Both the position numbers and the translations under genes were made by a program. DNA of 64,000 bases from Streptomyces sp. LUP30. GTDB lineage: Bacteria > Actinomycetota > Actinomycetes > Streptomycetales > Streptomycetaceae. The stretch covers positions 87,598 through 151,597 of the forward strand of contig NZ_MJAJ01000014.1 of NCBI RefSeq assembly GCF_001746365.1, in the 5' to 3' direction. The first letter of the stretch is position 1; each line of letters opens with the position of its first letter. Positions 1 through 9,168 of this stretch are shown one piece after another. Under the pieces are notes generated by a model. That model was not told the origin of the DNA. It did no database searches and was given only the letters and a program-made list of their open reading frames with translations.

Positions 1-160
1 CGTCGGCCTCGTGCCGGGCGGCGAGATCGACGGCTTGAGCGCCGTCCGCGGCCAGCCCGGCGATGTGCACCCCGTCGACGGCGCCGAGGATGGTGGCCAG
101 GCCCTCGCGCACGACCCGATGGTCGTCGGCGATGATCACGGAGATCGGCGTGGGGCTCAT
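1..160 (-). CDS. NarL/LuxR-type response regulator, N-terminal part (cut by window edge)
   Basis: The visible 53 codons encode the start of a receiver domain: VSVII-like beta strand followed by IIADDHRVVREGLA, which holds the acidic pocket and the DDHxxVR signature of NarL/FixJ regulators. The phosphoacceptor Asp and the HTH output domain lie outside the window. The start ATG (160) overlaps the stop of the upstream sensor kinase as ATGA, so the two are translationally coupled and form a two-component system. The regulon cannot be inferred. Confidence 0.85.
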   Translation of the reverse strand, partial: MSPTPISVIIADDHRVVREGLATILGAVDGVHIAGLAADGAQAVDLAARHEAD

Positions 161-1332
161 CGGTCATTCCCGTCGCTGCGGTTGCCCAGGTTGCCCCGTC
201 GGTAGGGGATGCGTGCGGCGACCAGCCATCCGCCGTCGGGCGTGTGACCCGCCTGGAGATCGCCACCCGCCTGCTTGACGCGTTCCCTCATACCCTGGAG
301 GCCGAACCCGCTGCCGCTCGCGTGCAGCGCCGCGGGCGTGTCCGGGCCCGGGGCAGGTCTCGTATTGCCGACCTGTACGGTCACGTCCCGCGGACCGAAG
401 CCGACCCGCACACTCCGGCGCGTGTCAGGGGCGTGTTTGGCGGCGTTGGTCAGTGCTTCCTGGGCGAGCCGGTAGAGCGCGAGCGTGATGTCGGCATTGA
501 GCTCCTGCTGGCTACCGTCCAGTTCGAGCTCTGCCTGATGGAGTTCGCAGAGCCGTTCGAGCTGCCGGGCCAGCGGCGTGGGCTCGCCCCGCAGCGCGCG
601 GACGGCATGGCGTGCCTCGTCCAGGCCCGTGCTGACCAGCTCGTGGCCGAGCTCGATCTGTGTGATGAGCTTCTCGCGCGATACGTCGGTGCGGGCGAGG
701 GTGTCGATAGCGGTGAGCTGGATCGACAGGGCGCCGAGGGTGTGGGCGAGCACGTCGTGCAGCTCGCGGCCGAGAGGGTTGCGCTCACCGGCGAGTTCCG
801 CCTCGGCCCGTGCGAGCTCGGTACGCCGGCGTTCCGTGGCGACCAGCGTGCTTTGCCGAGCACGCCGGTCGATCTCGCGTCGCCTGGCACCAGCCACCAG
901 CCCGGCGAGGACCACCGCGGCGGTGCCCAACAGGCGCCCCGGAAACGGCCCGTGAGGGATCGCCGCGAGGCAGTAGGCGACAGGACCGGCGGCAGACAGC
1001 ACGAGGGCGGCGACCGGATCGAACGCGACGGCGGCCACGCTCGCCGCGACGCCGGTGAAGATCAACCCATTGGCATCAGTGACCGCGAGCACCGCCCCGG
1101 CTGCGCACATCACCGCGGCGACCGCGACCACGTGCGTACCTCGGGTGCGGGCGATCAGGACGAGCCAAGCCAGCGCGGCGACGGCCAGAGCGACAGGCGC
1201 CACGATCCCGGGGGCAGCGGGAAGTGTGACGATGTTGATCCAGATCGACACCCCCAGCCCCACCAGCATGGCCGCGGCACGCGCCCGTGGGTCGGGGATC
1301 ATGCCGCTCAGCCCGATCCCGGGAGGGTCCAC
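157..1332 (-). CDS. Two-component sensor histidine kinase (HisKA_3 / NarX-DesK type)
   Basis: The N-terminal part is a block of hydrophobic helices without an obvious extracellular sensor domain, so it probably senses a membrane or intramembrane signal. The HisKA_3 dimerisation motif is clear (GRELHDVLAHTLGALSIQL, phosphoacceptor His in ELHD). A HATPase domain follows with an N box (EALTNAAKHA) and a G-rich lid (GSGFGLQGMRERV). I place the start at a GTG near 1332 because codons farther upstream look non-coding (AGA/AGG/TTA-rich) and contain an AGAAGG ribosome-site-like stretch; ATG 1302 is an alternative. The gene overlaps the downstream response regulator by 4 bp. Confidence 0.85.
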   Translation of the reverse strand: MDPPGIGLSGMIPDPRARAAAMLVGLGVSIWINIVTLPAAPGIVAPVALAVAALAWLVLIARTRGTHVVAVAAVMCAAGAVLAVTDANGLIFTGVAASVAAVAFDPVAALVLSAAGPVAYCLAAIPHGPFPGRLLGTAAVVLAGLVAGARRREIDRRARQSTLVATERRRTELARAEAELAGERNPLGRELHDVLAHTLGALSIQLTAIDTLARTDVSREKLITQIELGHELVSTGLDEARHAVRALRGEPTPLARQLERLCELHQAELELDGSQQELNADITLALYRLAQEALTNAAKHAPDTRRSVRVGFGPRDVTVQVGNTRPAPGPDTPAALHASGSGFGLQGMRERVKQAGGDLQAGHTPDGGWLVAARIPYRRGNLGNRSDGNDR

Positions 1333-1452
1333 GGCCGGGCTTAACCTTCTAACAATACTCTCGGTCCGCATTATCCCAGGATGGCGTGCCTGCAGAGCGC
1401 GCCCCCAGCGCGCGGACAGCACGGACGATCAGGCCGAGCAGCGGTATGAGAA

Positions 1453-2040
1453 TCACCGTGCACCGCCCGTCACATGCGCGGCGCCCACGACCGGACCGGC
1501 CTGGGCCAGGCGCGCGCGGCCTCGCACGTACAGCCCCAGGCTGCGGAACAGGCTCATGCTCACCGACAGGAAGATGAAGCCGTTCGTCAGACCGGTGGCG
1601 TTCAGGTGGTGGGTGGTCAGGAACACGCCGACCCCCACCGGAAAGATGTGCTGGGCGCCGTAGGCGAAGCCGAGCCGGGCAGCCGTCACGGCGATCCAGA
1701 CCGCCGCGTAACCGGCCCCCGAGCGGCTGACCGCGGCGGGGCTGCCTGGGGTGGGCGAGGTGCGCGGCCAACGGCGTCGCCAATCCGGTTGGTAGTCGAC
1801 GGACACCAGCAGCGGGCAGACCGAGAACAGCCCGAGTGCCGCCCCCGCCAGCGCGCCGGCGCCCTGCAGCAGCAGATCGTTCCCGCCGGTGGGCAACGAG
1901 GTGAAGAAGAACGGCACGATAACGGCGACGCCGACGACCGGCCGTCCCACCCGGAACCAGCTGATCTTGCGGCGGCCGAGATCGGACTCCAGCACCACGG
2001 CCAGGATCGCCAGCTGCATGATCACGATCTTCGCTGTCAT
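1453..2040 (-). CDS. Polytopic membrane protein, unknown function
   Basis: About 195 residues with four or five hydrophobic segments, starting MTAKIVIMQLAILAVVLESD, after a GAGGGTGGG ribosome site. It precedes the sensor kinase on the same strand, so it may be co-transcribed with the two-component system and act as an accessory sensor or target. A longer ORF starts further upstream (2109), but the ATG at 2040 has the better ribosome site and the following codons have typical GC3. I do not recognise the family; this architecture resembles the small CcdC/DUF1453-like membrane proteins only loosely. Confidence 0.6.
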   Translation of the reverse strand: MTAKIVIMQLAILAVVLESDLGRRKISWFRVGRPVVGVAVIVPFFFTSLPTGGNDLLLQGAGALAGAALGLFSVCPLLVSVDYQPDWRRRWPRTSPTPGSPAAVSRSGAGYAAVWIAVTAARLGFAYGAQHIFPVGVGVFLTTHHLNATGLTNGFIFLSVSMSLFRSLGLYVRGRARLAQAGPVVGAAHVTGGAR

Positions 2041-2298
2041 GCGCCCACCCTCGCCGCGACGCCCGGCCCTGCCATCGGCCTCCGGGCTGGTCACCGGATG
2101 GAGATGCAAGGGTGGAGGGTGGAGACCGCGGTCCCCCCCACCGCCGACGGCCGCTCCTGGCCTCGATCACCTGCCGGTCATGTCAGCAGGCCCTCACCGG
2201 GAGGCTGCTTCTGGCCGAGTCAAGGATTACTCACGCGTGCTCGTCGTCGGTGAAGGCGGTGCCGGCCAGTGGGCCGCGCCGCAACAGCGACCAATCGC

Positions 2299-2337
2299 CC
2301 TCCACGGGTATCGATCCCGACTCGATACCCGTGGAGG
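2299..2337. terminator. Perfect 16-bp inverted repeat (hairpin, 7-nt loop)
   Basis: Arms 2299-2314 (CCTCCACGGGTATCGA) and 2322-2337 are exact reverse complements around TCCCGAC. It lies in a 390-bp gap just downstream of the ABC permease stop (2432, minus strand) and upstream of the membrane-protein gene. Position suggests a transcription terminator for the ABC transporter; there is no U-tract, as is usual in Streptomyces. A dimeric-regulator operator is the alternative. Nothing else coding is supported in 2041-2431. Confidence 0.5.
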
Positions 2338-2431
2338 CCGGATGCCGTCTCGGGTGACGACACCAGGGCGCGGCCGAAACGTGCAGAGAAGGGCAGGGCG
2401 AGCCACGGCAGGCACGGCCTGGACTCTGGCA

Positions 2432-3442
2432 TCAGCGTGAGCCGCTTCGCCGCAAGACCTGGTCGACGCCGACTGCGACGACGACGAGGGTCCCGGTCGC
2501 GACATCTTGGTAGAGACTGTCGATGCCCGCCTGAGTGAGACCGGAGCGGAGCACGTTGACGATGAGGGCCCCGATGAGCGTGCCGATGATGCTGCCCCGG
2601 CCGCCGAACAAGCTGGTGCCGCCGAGCACGACGGCTGTGATGCTTTCCAGGTTGGCTGTCTGGTAGGCGTTCGGGTCGGCGTTGGCGATTCGGCCGAGGG
2701 CCTGCCAGGCGGCGATGCCGTAAAGGAACCCGGCGGTGACGTAGACCGAGAGGACTGTGCTCCACACCTTGATGCCGATCAGGCGCGCGGACTCGGGTGC
2801 GTCGCCGACGGCGTAGACGTGTCGGCCCCAGGCGGTGTTGGCAAGTACGTACCAAAACAACCCGTAGAGGCCCACGAGCAGGAATGTCCCCCAGGTGAGG
2901 CGCATCGCTCCGAGCTGGATGCCGTGCCCCCAAAACAGGAGCAGATCGGAGGTCACCTGATAGCTACGCGAATCGGAGTAGAGGCTGCTCACCGCGAAAA
3001 CGACGGTCAGGGTTCCCAGGGTCACGATGAAGGGGGGCAAGCCCAGCCGGGCGACGAGCAGGCCGTTCACCAGTCCCAGGAACGTCGCCACGGCCAAGCC
3101 GATAAGCAGGGCCACCCCGGGGCTGCCGCCTTCGAAGGCAAGTTTGGCCATGACGATCGTGCCGAGGACCGCGATGGCGCCGTTCGAGAGGTCGATGCCG
3201 GCGGTGAGGATGATCAGGGACTGGCCCAGTGCCAGAGTGGCGATCACGATGGACTGCTGGAGCACCAGCGAAAGGTTCTGCGCCGTCAGGAACGTATCCG
3301 TGATGATCCAGAAGACCACCACGGCAATGAGCAGAGCAGTGAGAGGGCCGATGGCCGGCGTGCGCAGGGCGTACCGGAGTCCCTCCCGGAGCCGGGCGTG
3401 CCGTTCAGCGTCGACGGCGTGGTCGGTGACAGATGTTCTCAT
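2432..3442 (-). CDS. Sugar ABC transporter permease (RbsC/FrcC family)
   Basis: A 336-residue BPD_transp_2 permease with eight to ten hydrophobic helices. The signature GIDLSNGAIAVLG and the C-terminal VLGGTSLFGGRGSIIGTL are typical of carbohydrate-uptake-2 (CUT2) permeases for ribose, fructose, xylose or similar monosaccharides. It follows the substrate-binding lipoprotein gene by about 40 bp on the same strand, so they form an operon; the matching ATPase is divergent at 4681. The substrate is not determinable from sequence alone. Confidence 0.88.
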   Translation of the reverse strand: MRTSVTDHAVDAERHARLREGLRYALRTPAIGPLTALLIAVVVFWIITDTFLTAQNLSLVLQQSIVIATLALGQSLIILTAGIDLSNGAIAVLGTIVMAKLAFEGGSPGVALLIGLAVATFLGLVNGLLVARLGLPPFIVTLGTLTVVFAVSSLYSDSRSYQVTSDLLLFWGHGIQLGAMRLTWGTFLLVGLYGLFWYVLANTAWGRHVYAVGDAPESARLIGIKVWSTVLSVYVTAGFLYGIAAWQALGRIANADPNAYQTANLESITAVVLGGTSLFGGRGSIIGTLIGALIVNVLRSGLTQAGIDSLYQDVATGTLVVVAVGVDQVLRRSGSR

Positions 3443-3482
3443 CGGTCAGCCTGATCCTCTTCGACCGCTCGACGTCGGTACG

Positions 3483-4577
3483 TCATCCCCAGCAATGCTT
3501 CAGTCCCCAGTCCGTATCCTGAGACGCCAATCCGTTCACCGGTTTGTCGGTGATGAGTACGGTGCCCGTGTCCGAGAGTCCGTGCGGCTTCTTCCCGTTC
3601 TTGGCGTACTCGACGACCGAGTCGACGCCTCGCGTGGCCATCCTGACGGGGAACTGCATGACCGTGGCCGCGTACTTGCCGGACCGCACGTCGCGGACGC
3701 CGGTGCACCCACCGTCGATGGAGCCGATGGTCACCTTGCCGGTGAGGCCGCGAGCCGCCATGGCCGCGGAGGCACCGCTCGCCACCGGCTCGTTGATCGT
3801 GTAGACCGTGTTGATGTCGCTCGTGCGCTCCAGGAGGTTCTCCGTCGCAGCCTGTGCCGGATTGCGTTCTCCATTGGTGTTCGCCTGTCCGCGAATCGCC
3901 GGGGAGTCGTTCGTGATGCCGAAGCCTTTGAGGAACCCCTCGTGACGCTGCTTGCTGACGGTGGAGTCGTCCGTGCCGTCGAGCATGATCACCTTGGGCG
4001 GTCGGCCGGCGAGAGCAGCCCTGAGGTAGGAACCCTGGAGGCGTCCCGCCTTGACGTTGTCCGTCGCGTAGGTGGCATCGGTCGCGCTCGGCGGCTCGGT
4101 GGTGGAGTCCAGCGCGATCACCGCAATGCCCTGTCGGCGGGCCTCCGCGATGGTGCTCAGGAGCCCCGTGCCGTTCGACGGCGTGATGAGGATGCCCTTC
4201 ACACCGCTGGAGATGAGACTCTCCATCGCGGCGACCTGGCCCTCGTTGTCCCCGTCGAACCGGCCGGCCAGGGCGATGAGCTTGGCGTCGTTCTTCGCCG
4301 CCGCCGCCACGGCGGCCTCGCGCAGAGTCACGAAGTACGGGTTGGTCTCGGTCTTGGTCACGAGGCCGATCTTGACCTTCCCCGACCCCGTGCCACCGCT
4401 GTCGCTCTGCCCCTCGCCGCATCCGGCGGCCCCGAGCAGAAGGCCACCCGCCATGAGGAGCGCCGCTCCCCGTCGGCGACGCCACTGACATGCGCGCTCG
4501 CGCCTCGAAGGGCGGTGTGTCGTGGTCTGCCCTCCCTGGGCTGGCCCAACGCCCCACGATCCCCGCTTCTGCCTCAT
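3483..4577 (-). CDS. Sugar ABC transporter substrate-binding lipoprotein (Peripla_BP_4, FrcB-like)
   Basis: A basic N-terminus is followed by a hydrophobic segment and the lipobox LLLGAAGC, so the mature protein is a lipoprotein anchored outside the membrane. The rest is a type-I periplasmic-binding fold (KIGLVTKTETNPYFVTLREA ... GILITPSNGTG ... VIALDSTTEPPSATDATYATDN). This is the CUT2 sugar-binding family; the motif set is close to fructose-binding FrcB, but the ligand is inferred only. The annotated start gives an unusually long pre-signal stretch of about 40 residues, so translation may begin further downstream. Confidence 0.85.
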   Translation of the reverse strand: MRQKRGSWGVGPAQGGQTTTHRPSRRERACQWRRRRGAALLMAGGLLLGAAGCGEGQSDSGGTGSGKVKIGLVTKTETNPYFVTLREAAVAAAAKNDAKLIALAGRFDGDNEGQVAAMESLISSGVKGILITPSNGTGLLSTIAEARRQGIAVIALDSTTEPPSATDATYATDNVKAGRLQGSYLRAALAGRPPKVIMLDGTDDSTVSKQRHEGFLKGFGITNDSPAIRGQANTNGERNPAQAATENLLERTSDINTVYTINEPVASGASAAMAARGLTGKVTIGSIDGGCTGVRDVRSGKYAATVMQFPVRMATRGVDSVVEYAKNGKKPHGLSDTGTVLITDKPVNGLASQDTDWGLKHCWG

Positions 4578-4595
4578 ATGTCGAGACTATGTCGA
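4577..4595. promoter_or_regulatory. Direct repeat TATGTCGA x2 in the divergent ABC promoter region
   Basis: Two copies of TATGTCGA (4577-4584 and 4588-4595) are spaced 11 bp start to start, one helical turn, in the 103-bp divergent interval between the binding-protein and ATPase genes. The first copy overlaps the binding-protein start codon. Such phasing fits a regulator operator controlling both directions; the regulator is not identified. Confidence 0.35.
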
Positions 4596-4680
4596 AAGGT
4601 AATGTAAGCGAGCTTTGACCTACCGTTACCACGGGGCGGATTTCCGCCGACCTTGCACGCACCGAGGAGGCGAGGTACGC

Positions 4681-5442
4681 GTGACCGGTTCGCCGCTGCT
4701 CGCACTGCGTGGCATCTCCAAGCGATTCGGTGCCGTGCAGGCCCTGAAGGACGTCGAGCTGGAAGTCCACCCGGGCGAAGTCGTCGCCCTCCTGGGGGAC
4801 AACGGCGCTGGCAAGTCCACCCTCGTGAGGGTCATCGCGGGCGTCGCACCGGCCGACACCGGCGTCATCGAGTGGGAGGGCCGGCCGGTGCAGATCAGGA
4901 CCCCTCAGGCCGCCCAACACCTCGGTATCGCGACCGTGTATCAGAACCTGGCGCTGTGCGACGGCCTTGATGTGGCCGAGAACCTTTTTCTCGGCCGGGA
5001 GCGCAGAAGTCCCGGTGCCCTGGGCCGCCTCTTCCGGCACATGGACAAGAACGGCATGCGCGCAGAGGCACGCCGGCAGCTGGACGCACTGGGCATTCGC
5101 GTCCCCGACATGCGCACCCCCGTCGCCACGCTGTCGGCGGGCCAGCGGCAGACGGTCGCGATCTCTCGCGCACTCCTGGGTAAACCGAAGGCCGTCCTAC
5201 TCGACGAGCCCACCGCGGCACTCGGCACACAGCAGGCAGACCATGTCCTCGACCTGGTCGACAAGCTCCGCGAACAGGGGATCGGGGTGATCCTCATCAG
5301 TCACAACCTGGGAGACGTCAAGGCCGTCGCGGACCGGGCCGCGGTGCTGCGGCTCGGCTACAACAACGGTTTCTTCGATGTACCGACCACATCTCAGGAC
5401 CGGATCATCTCCTCCATCACAGGGATCTCGAGCAGCCCTTGA
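4681..5442 (+). CDS. Sugar ABC transporter ATP-binding protein (single-domain, FrcA-like)
   Basis: A complete ABC ATPase of 253 residues: Walker A GDNGAGKST, Q-loop near YQNLALCDGLDVAENLFLG, a signature in the variant form LSAGQRQ, Walker B AVLLDEPTAAL and switch His ILISH. CUT2 importers often have two fused ABC domains; this one has a single domain, as in FrcA-type systems. I choose GTG 4681 because GAGGCGAGG lies just upstream; an in-frame ATG at 4615 would add 22 residues. It is divergent from the permease and binding-protein genes, together giving a complete importer. Confidence 0.87.
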   Translation: MTGSPLLALRGISKRFGAVQALKDVELEVHPGEVVALLGDNGAGKSTLVRVIAGVAPADTGVIEWEGRPVQIRTPQAAQHLGIATVYQNLALCDGLDVAENLFLGRERRSPGALGRLFRHMDKNGMRAEARRQLDALGIRVPDMRTPVATLSAGQRQTVAISRALLGKPKAVLLDEPTAALGTQQADHVLDLVDKLREQGIGVILISHNLGDVKAVADRAAVLRLGYNNGFFDVPTTSQDRIISSITGISSSP

Positions 5443-6248
5443 CTCGCGCAGGATCCCCAACCCCACGCGGGACCGGAAATTGCCAGCGGTGCGTGCGGTG
5501 GTCCGCCCAGGCCGTCCGAGACGTCCGTACCGACCCGCCTTCGCCGTCGGCGGATCCCGCGCTCGCGGCGCTGCGCGGCGTCGTGGACGATCTCGCCGCC
5601 TGCGCGCACGGGATCGGCGCGTTGATGCTCGAAGTCGCGCCGGCCTACCTCTGCGACACCGAGGCCGGTTTTCTCGAGCCTGCGACCCGTGCACTCGTAT
5701 AGAAGCGCACCGTGTGCTCCGCATCCACATCGGTGCCTGTCTCCGACTCACGGCGGCCACACATCTACTGCCCGGACGGCGAGGCCCTCCGCCCGCTGGC
5801 GCAGGAAGGGCAGGGATGAGCCCGAAGACCCCCAGACACCGGCGCTGCAGCCGCGGGTGCCGAACGGACACAGCTACTGCTGGGACCGAGCACTCCAGCG
5901 GGGCCCACTGCTGCCAGCCCACGGGGCGCCCGCCTGGCTGCGGAGACGGGGGACACGCCGACCCCTGTGCCACCCCGCGCACGACCTGGTGAGACTCAGC
6001 GACGGTGGGCAGTCGGAGGTGTCCGCCTGCTCCATCACCGTGGTGCGGCCATCCCCGCGCGCGGGAATGCCCCGCGCCCGCGGGGTGGCTTCGCGGGACC
6101 ACCGAGCCCCGTGCCGCCGAGCGGGTCGTCCCTGTGCCCCGCGGGGGTAGCTCTTCGGCGTCCCCCAGGCCGTCTTCGCTGCGTACGACGGCGTGATGGA
6201 GACGATCGGCTGTGGAGTCAACTCCTCTACCAGGCACTGTTTCTCGGA
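5443..6248. other. No supported gene; possible decayed sequence
   Basis: About 800 bp without a convincing CDS. A plus-strand frame ending at 5702 has plausible residues (DPALAALRGVVDDLAAC, EVAPAYLCDTEAGFLEPATR) and may be the C-terminal scrap of an unidentified protein, but has no good start. Around 6050-6130 there are GC-rich palindromes (CCCGCGCGCGGG and neighbours) that resemble a degenerate type I-E CRISPR repeat without a repeat-spacer register. Confidence 0.4.
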
Positions 6249-6424
6249 TCATGTTTTGAGCCAGATGACGAGGGTTGCGAGCGTGACGGTGCCGAGGTAG
6301 ATGTACGCGCGTTTCTCGTAGCGGGTAGCGACGGCCCGGAAGCCCTTGAGGCGGTTGATGGTGCGTTCGACGGTGTTGCGTTTCTTGCAGCGCTCGCTGT
6401 CGAAGCCGGTGGGTCGACCCCCTT
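6249..6424 (-). mobile_element. IS5-family transposase, 3' remnant
   Basis: In the minus frame ending at TGA 6249-6251 the sequence encodes the C-terminal end of an IS5-type DDE transposase: SERCKKRNTVERTINRLKGF, then RAVATRYEKRAYIYLGTVTL. The E of VERTINRLK is the conserved third acidic residue of the DDE triad. Upstream sequence does not continue the protein, so only about 58 codons of the element survive. Confidence 0.7.
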
Positions 6425-6549
6425 CTGGAGCCTCGGTTCTTGCGGTGTCTTTGCTGGTCGAGGCGTTCGGGGATCGTGTGCGGGATGCCGCGTCGTCCCG
6501 AGGCCGGCGGACGCCGGCCTCGGCACTCGCGGTGGTCGCACGGTGTCGA

Positions 6550-6987
6550 TCACACGCGAGGCCGGTTCAACAGCCGCGAGAGCACGATGGCGCTCTCGGT
6601 CCGTTCCACAGGAGAGGTGGCCCGCACGCGTTGGATGGCCTGTTCCAGGTGGGCGATGTCTCTGGCGAGCATGTGGACGACAGCGTCGGCGGCGCCCGAG
6701 ACGGTACAGGCTTCGACGACCTCGGGGATGGCCTCCAGGGCTTGGCGCAGTTCGGCGGGGGTGGGATTGCCGGTGCAGTAGACCTCGACGAAAGCCTCGG
6801 TATGCCAGGCCAACGCCTGAGGATCGACGAGAGCGGTGAAACCGCGGATCGCTCCGGTAGCCACGAGGCGGTCGAGACGCCGCTTGGCGGCGGGCGCGGA
6901 CAGCCCGGACGCCTTGCCGATCTGGGCGTATGTGGCCCGAGCGTCGTGCAGCACGTACCGGATGATCGCTTGATCGATGGCGTCCAT
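6550..6987 (-). CDS. Lrp/AsnC-family transcriptional regulator
   Basis: A 145-residue regulator starting MDAIDQAIIRYVLHDARATY. The N-terminal winged-helix (YAQIGKASGLSAPAAKRRLDRL) is followed by an AsnC/RAM ligand-binding domain (TEAFVEVYC ... AIPEVVEACTVSGAADAVV). The longer frame from 7110 is rejected because its first codons are atypical. The gene is divergent from the M20 peptidase 168 bp away, and the intervening DNA holds AT-rich segments (TTGCTTGCATTGTC) suited to an Lrp-type site, so it probably controls that peptidase in response to an amino acid. Confidence 0.85.
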   Translation of the reverse strand: MDAIDQAIIRYVLHDARATYAQIGKASGLSAPAAKRRLDRLVATGAIRGFTALVDPQALAWHTEAFVEVYCTGNPTPAELRQALEAIPEVVEACTVSGAADAVVHMLARDIAHLEQAIQRVRATSPVERTESAIVLSRLLNRPRV

Positions 6988-7155
6988 GACCTCACTCCAG
7001 ACGTCAGAACCTGCGGCCAGCGCAAGAAATAGCCATGGGTCCGCTGACATTGCAAGAAAGCGACAGTAGGAAGCAGCAAATGGCGATTGCTTGCATTGTC
7101 CGTCGAACATAGTCTCCGGATTGTCCTGATGTCACGTGGTGGGAGCAGCGTTGAG

Positions 7156-8430
7156 ATGACAGCAAGCCTGAGCGATGTGGAAGCCTCGGCCCTGGCCGCG
7201 GTGGATGAGGCGGCCATCGCCCGGTTTCTGCTGGAACTCCTCGCGGTTCCGAGCGTGACGGGGAGCGCCGCGGAGTCCGAGGTTCAGCACGTCCTGGCCC
7301 GGCATCTGAAGCGGATGCACCTCGATGTCGACCTGTGGTCCATGAACCTGCCCGAGCTACGTGACCATCCCCGTTTTCCCGGCAGCGAGGCCCCGCGCAC
7401 CGAGGCGTGGGGCCTGGTGGGCGGCACGGTGCCCCAGGGCGACGGGCCGACGCTGATCCTCCAGGGGCACGTCGACGTCGTCCCTTCCGGAGACTTGGCG
7501 CGCTGGGAGGGTGACCCCTTCCGCCCTCGGGTTACCGGGGACGTGGTGCACGCACGAGGAGCGTGCGACATGAAGGCGGGGGTGATGGCGATACTCGCCA
7601 CCCTGGCCGCGATACGGGAGGCGGGCGCAAGGCTGCGCGGTCAGGTGTCCGCGCATTTCGTAGTCAGTGAAGAGGACGGGGGACTCGGGGCGTTCGGCAC
7701 CCTCCGACGCGGCCACACCGGCGACGCCTGCATCATCACCGAACCGACCAGCGGCGCGGTCATGACTGCGAACGCCGGCGCCCTGACCTTCCGCATCCAA
7801 GTACCCGGCCGGGCCACCCACGGCAGCACCAGATACGTGGGGGTGAGCGCGATCGACGCGTACTTGCCCATCCACCGTGCGCTCGCCCAGCTGGAAGGCC
7901 GCCGCAACGTCGGGGCTGACCCGCTCATGTCCGAATACCCCATCCCCTACCCGCTGTCCGTCGGTACCGTTCATTCCGGTGACTGGGCCAGCAGCGTGCC
8001 CGACCTGCTGGTGGCCGAGGGAAGACTGGGCGTCCGGCTGGGCGAGGATCCGGCCCAGGCACGCACCGAACTGGAGGCGTGCGTGGCCGAAGCCTGCGCG
8101 GCCGACCCCTGGCTGCGCTCTCACCCCGCCACGGTGACGTGGCCGGGCGGGCAGTTCGCCAGCGGACGGCTGCCGGCCGGGCATCCGCTAGCGGCCCAGG
8201 TCGCCGACGCGCACGCCGACGTCACCGGCGGCCCGCGGCCTTCTGAGCGAGGCGCCCCCTATGGCAGCGACCTGCGACTGTATTCCGGGGCGGGCATCCC
8301 CACGCTGCAGTACGGCCCCGGCGACGTACGCCTCGCGCACGGTCCACAGGAACAGGTCCGCGTGAGCGACATCGTCACCGTCACCCGGGCACTGGTGCTC
8401 GCCACACTGCGCATGGTCGGCACCAAGTAG
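7156..8430 (+). CDS. M20-family metallopeptidase (ArgE/DapE/ACY1-like deacylase)
   Basis: A 424-residue dinuclear-zinc amidohydrolase. Visible ligands: LQGHVDVVP (His, Asp), RGACDMKAG (bridging Asp), VSEEDGG (catalytic Glu and ligand Glu), IITEPT, and the final His in RLAHGPQEQV. The inserted dimerisation domain with its His (RATHGSTRYVGVSA) is present. The family hydrolyses N-acyl amino acids or small peptides in the cytoplasm. I prefer ATG 7156 because GGGAG precedes it; ATG 7129 and 7087 are in frame. The divergent AsnC-type regulator points to amino-acid catabolism. Confidence 0.85.
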   Translation: MTASLSDVEASALAAVDEAAIARFLLELLAVPSVTGSAAESEVQHVLARHLKRMHLDVDLWSMNLPELRDHPRFPGSEAPRTEAWGLVGGTVPQGDGPTLILQGHVDVVPSGDLARWEGDPFRPRVTGDVVHARGACDMKAGVMAILATLAAIREAGARLRGQVSAHFVVSEEDGGLGAFGTLRRGHTGDACIITEPTSGAVMTANAGALTFRIQVPGRATHGSTRYVGVSAIDAYLPIHRALAQLEGRRNVGADPLMSEYPIPYPLSVGTVHSGDWASSVPDLLVAEGRLGVRLGEDPAQARTELEACVAEACAADPWLRSHPATVTWPGGQFASGRLPAGHPLAAQVADAHADVTGGPRPSERGAPYGSDLRLYSGAGIPTLQYGPGDVRLAHGPQEQVRVSDIVTVTRALVLATLRMVGTK

Positions 8431-8763
8431 CAGACCCCTAACGGCTTTTGTGACCCGGTGGAAGTGACTCTTGCGGCCAGCGGGAGGCGGTCGCAGGGGT
8501 GGCCAGCGGCGGTTCCGACAGTACGGCAGTTCTCGGCCATCGGCTCGAGAGCGATCACCGCAGTCCTCTCACCACGGCCGAACCGCGCACCTGCCCCGTA
8601 CCGGATCCGCTCACGAGGCCGTCGCCTCTCGATGGTCAGCCCGGCACCCTGCGCGTACCGCATACCACCGGCCGACAGGGATCACCACCCGTCATCAGCC
8701 GTCACCACCCCCGACAACACCCTGAAGAAGTCAGTAGGTGATCAGGTCGACGTGGAGGTGCAG
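8431..8763. other. Intergenic region, no gene supported
   Basis: No frame on either strand has a credible start, ribosome site or protein family here. The last 15 bases carry the GGAGGTG ribosome site of the truncated acetyltransferase. Confidence 0.4.
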
Positions 8764-9168
8764 ATGACGCAGGGCTCACCCATGTCTGGTCCTTCCTCTC
8801 AGTGGTTGCCGGACGGCTACGGAAGCCGACCGGCAACCACCGCTGATGTCGATGCAGTTCACCAACTGGTCACCGCTTGCGAGTACGAGCTCCGTGGTCG
8901 TGCTGCGACCGGCGCCGACGTCATCGCCGCTGGCCTCAACACGCCTGGCCTGGAAGTGAAGTCCGACGCGGTGCTCGTTCACCATTCCGGAAGTGAGCTG
9001 GCTGGCTGGGGCTGGGTTAAGGGCCGGCGCGCCACGGTCCACGTGCATCCCGGTCACACGAGGCGGGGTCTTGGCAGTGCGCTGCTTGCCTGGACGGAGG
9101 CGCGGGCTCGGCGGCTGGGAAGCGATCGGCTTGCCCACACGGTCCCTGACAGCTGGCCAGGTCGCTGA
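8764..9168 (+). pseudogene. GNAT acetyltransferase, truncated after the first domain
   Basis: ATG 8764 follows a strong GGAGGTG ribosome site. The product begins as a GNAT fold (GYGSRPATTADVDAVHQLVTA, then HVHPGHTRRGLGSALLAW, which is the acetyl-CoA pyrophosphate loop RRGLGSALL). The reading continues to RLAHTVPDS and then enters unrelated sequence and stops. Streptomyces relatives of this type usually have two GNAT halves (about 300 residues), so this is a 3' truncation at about 9145, where it abuts an oppositely oriented decayed gene. Confidence 0.65.

Noticed and set aside
6055..6130. Palindromes resembling type I-E CRISPR repeats (CCCGCGCGCGGG, CCCCGCGGG variants)
   Set aside because: No 61-bp repeat-spacer period and no second conserved repeat; GC-rich palindromes are common in this composition.
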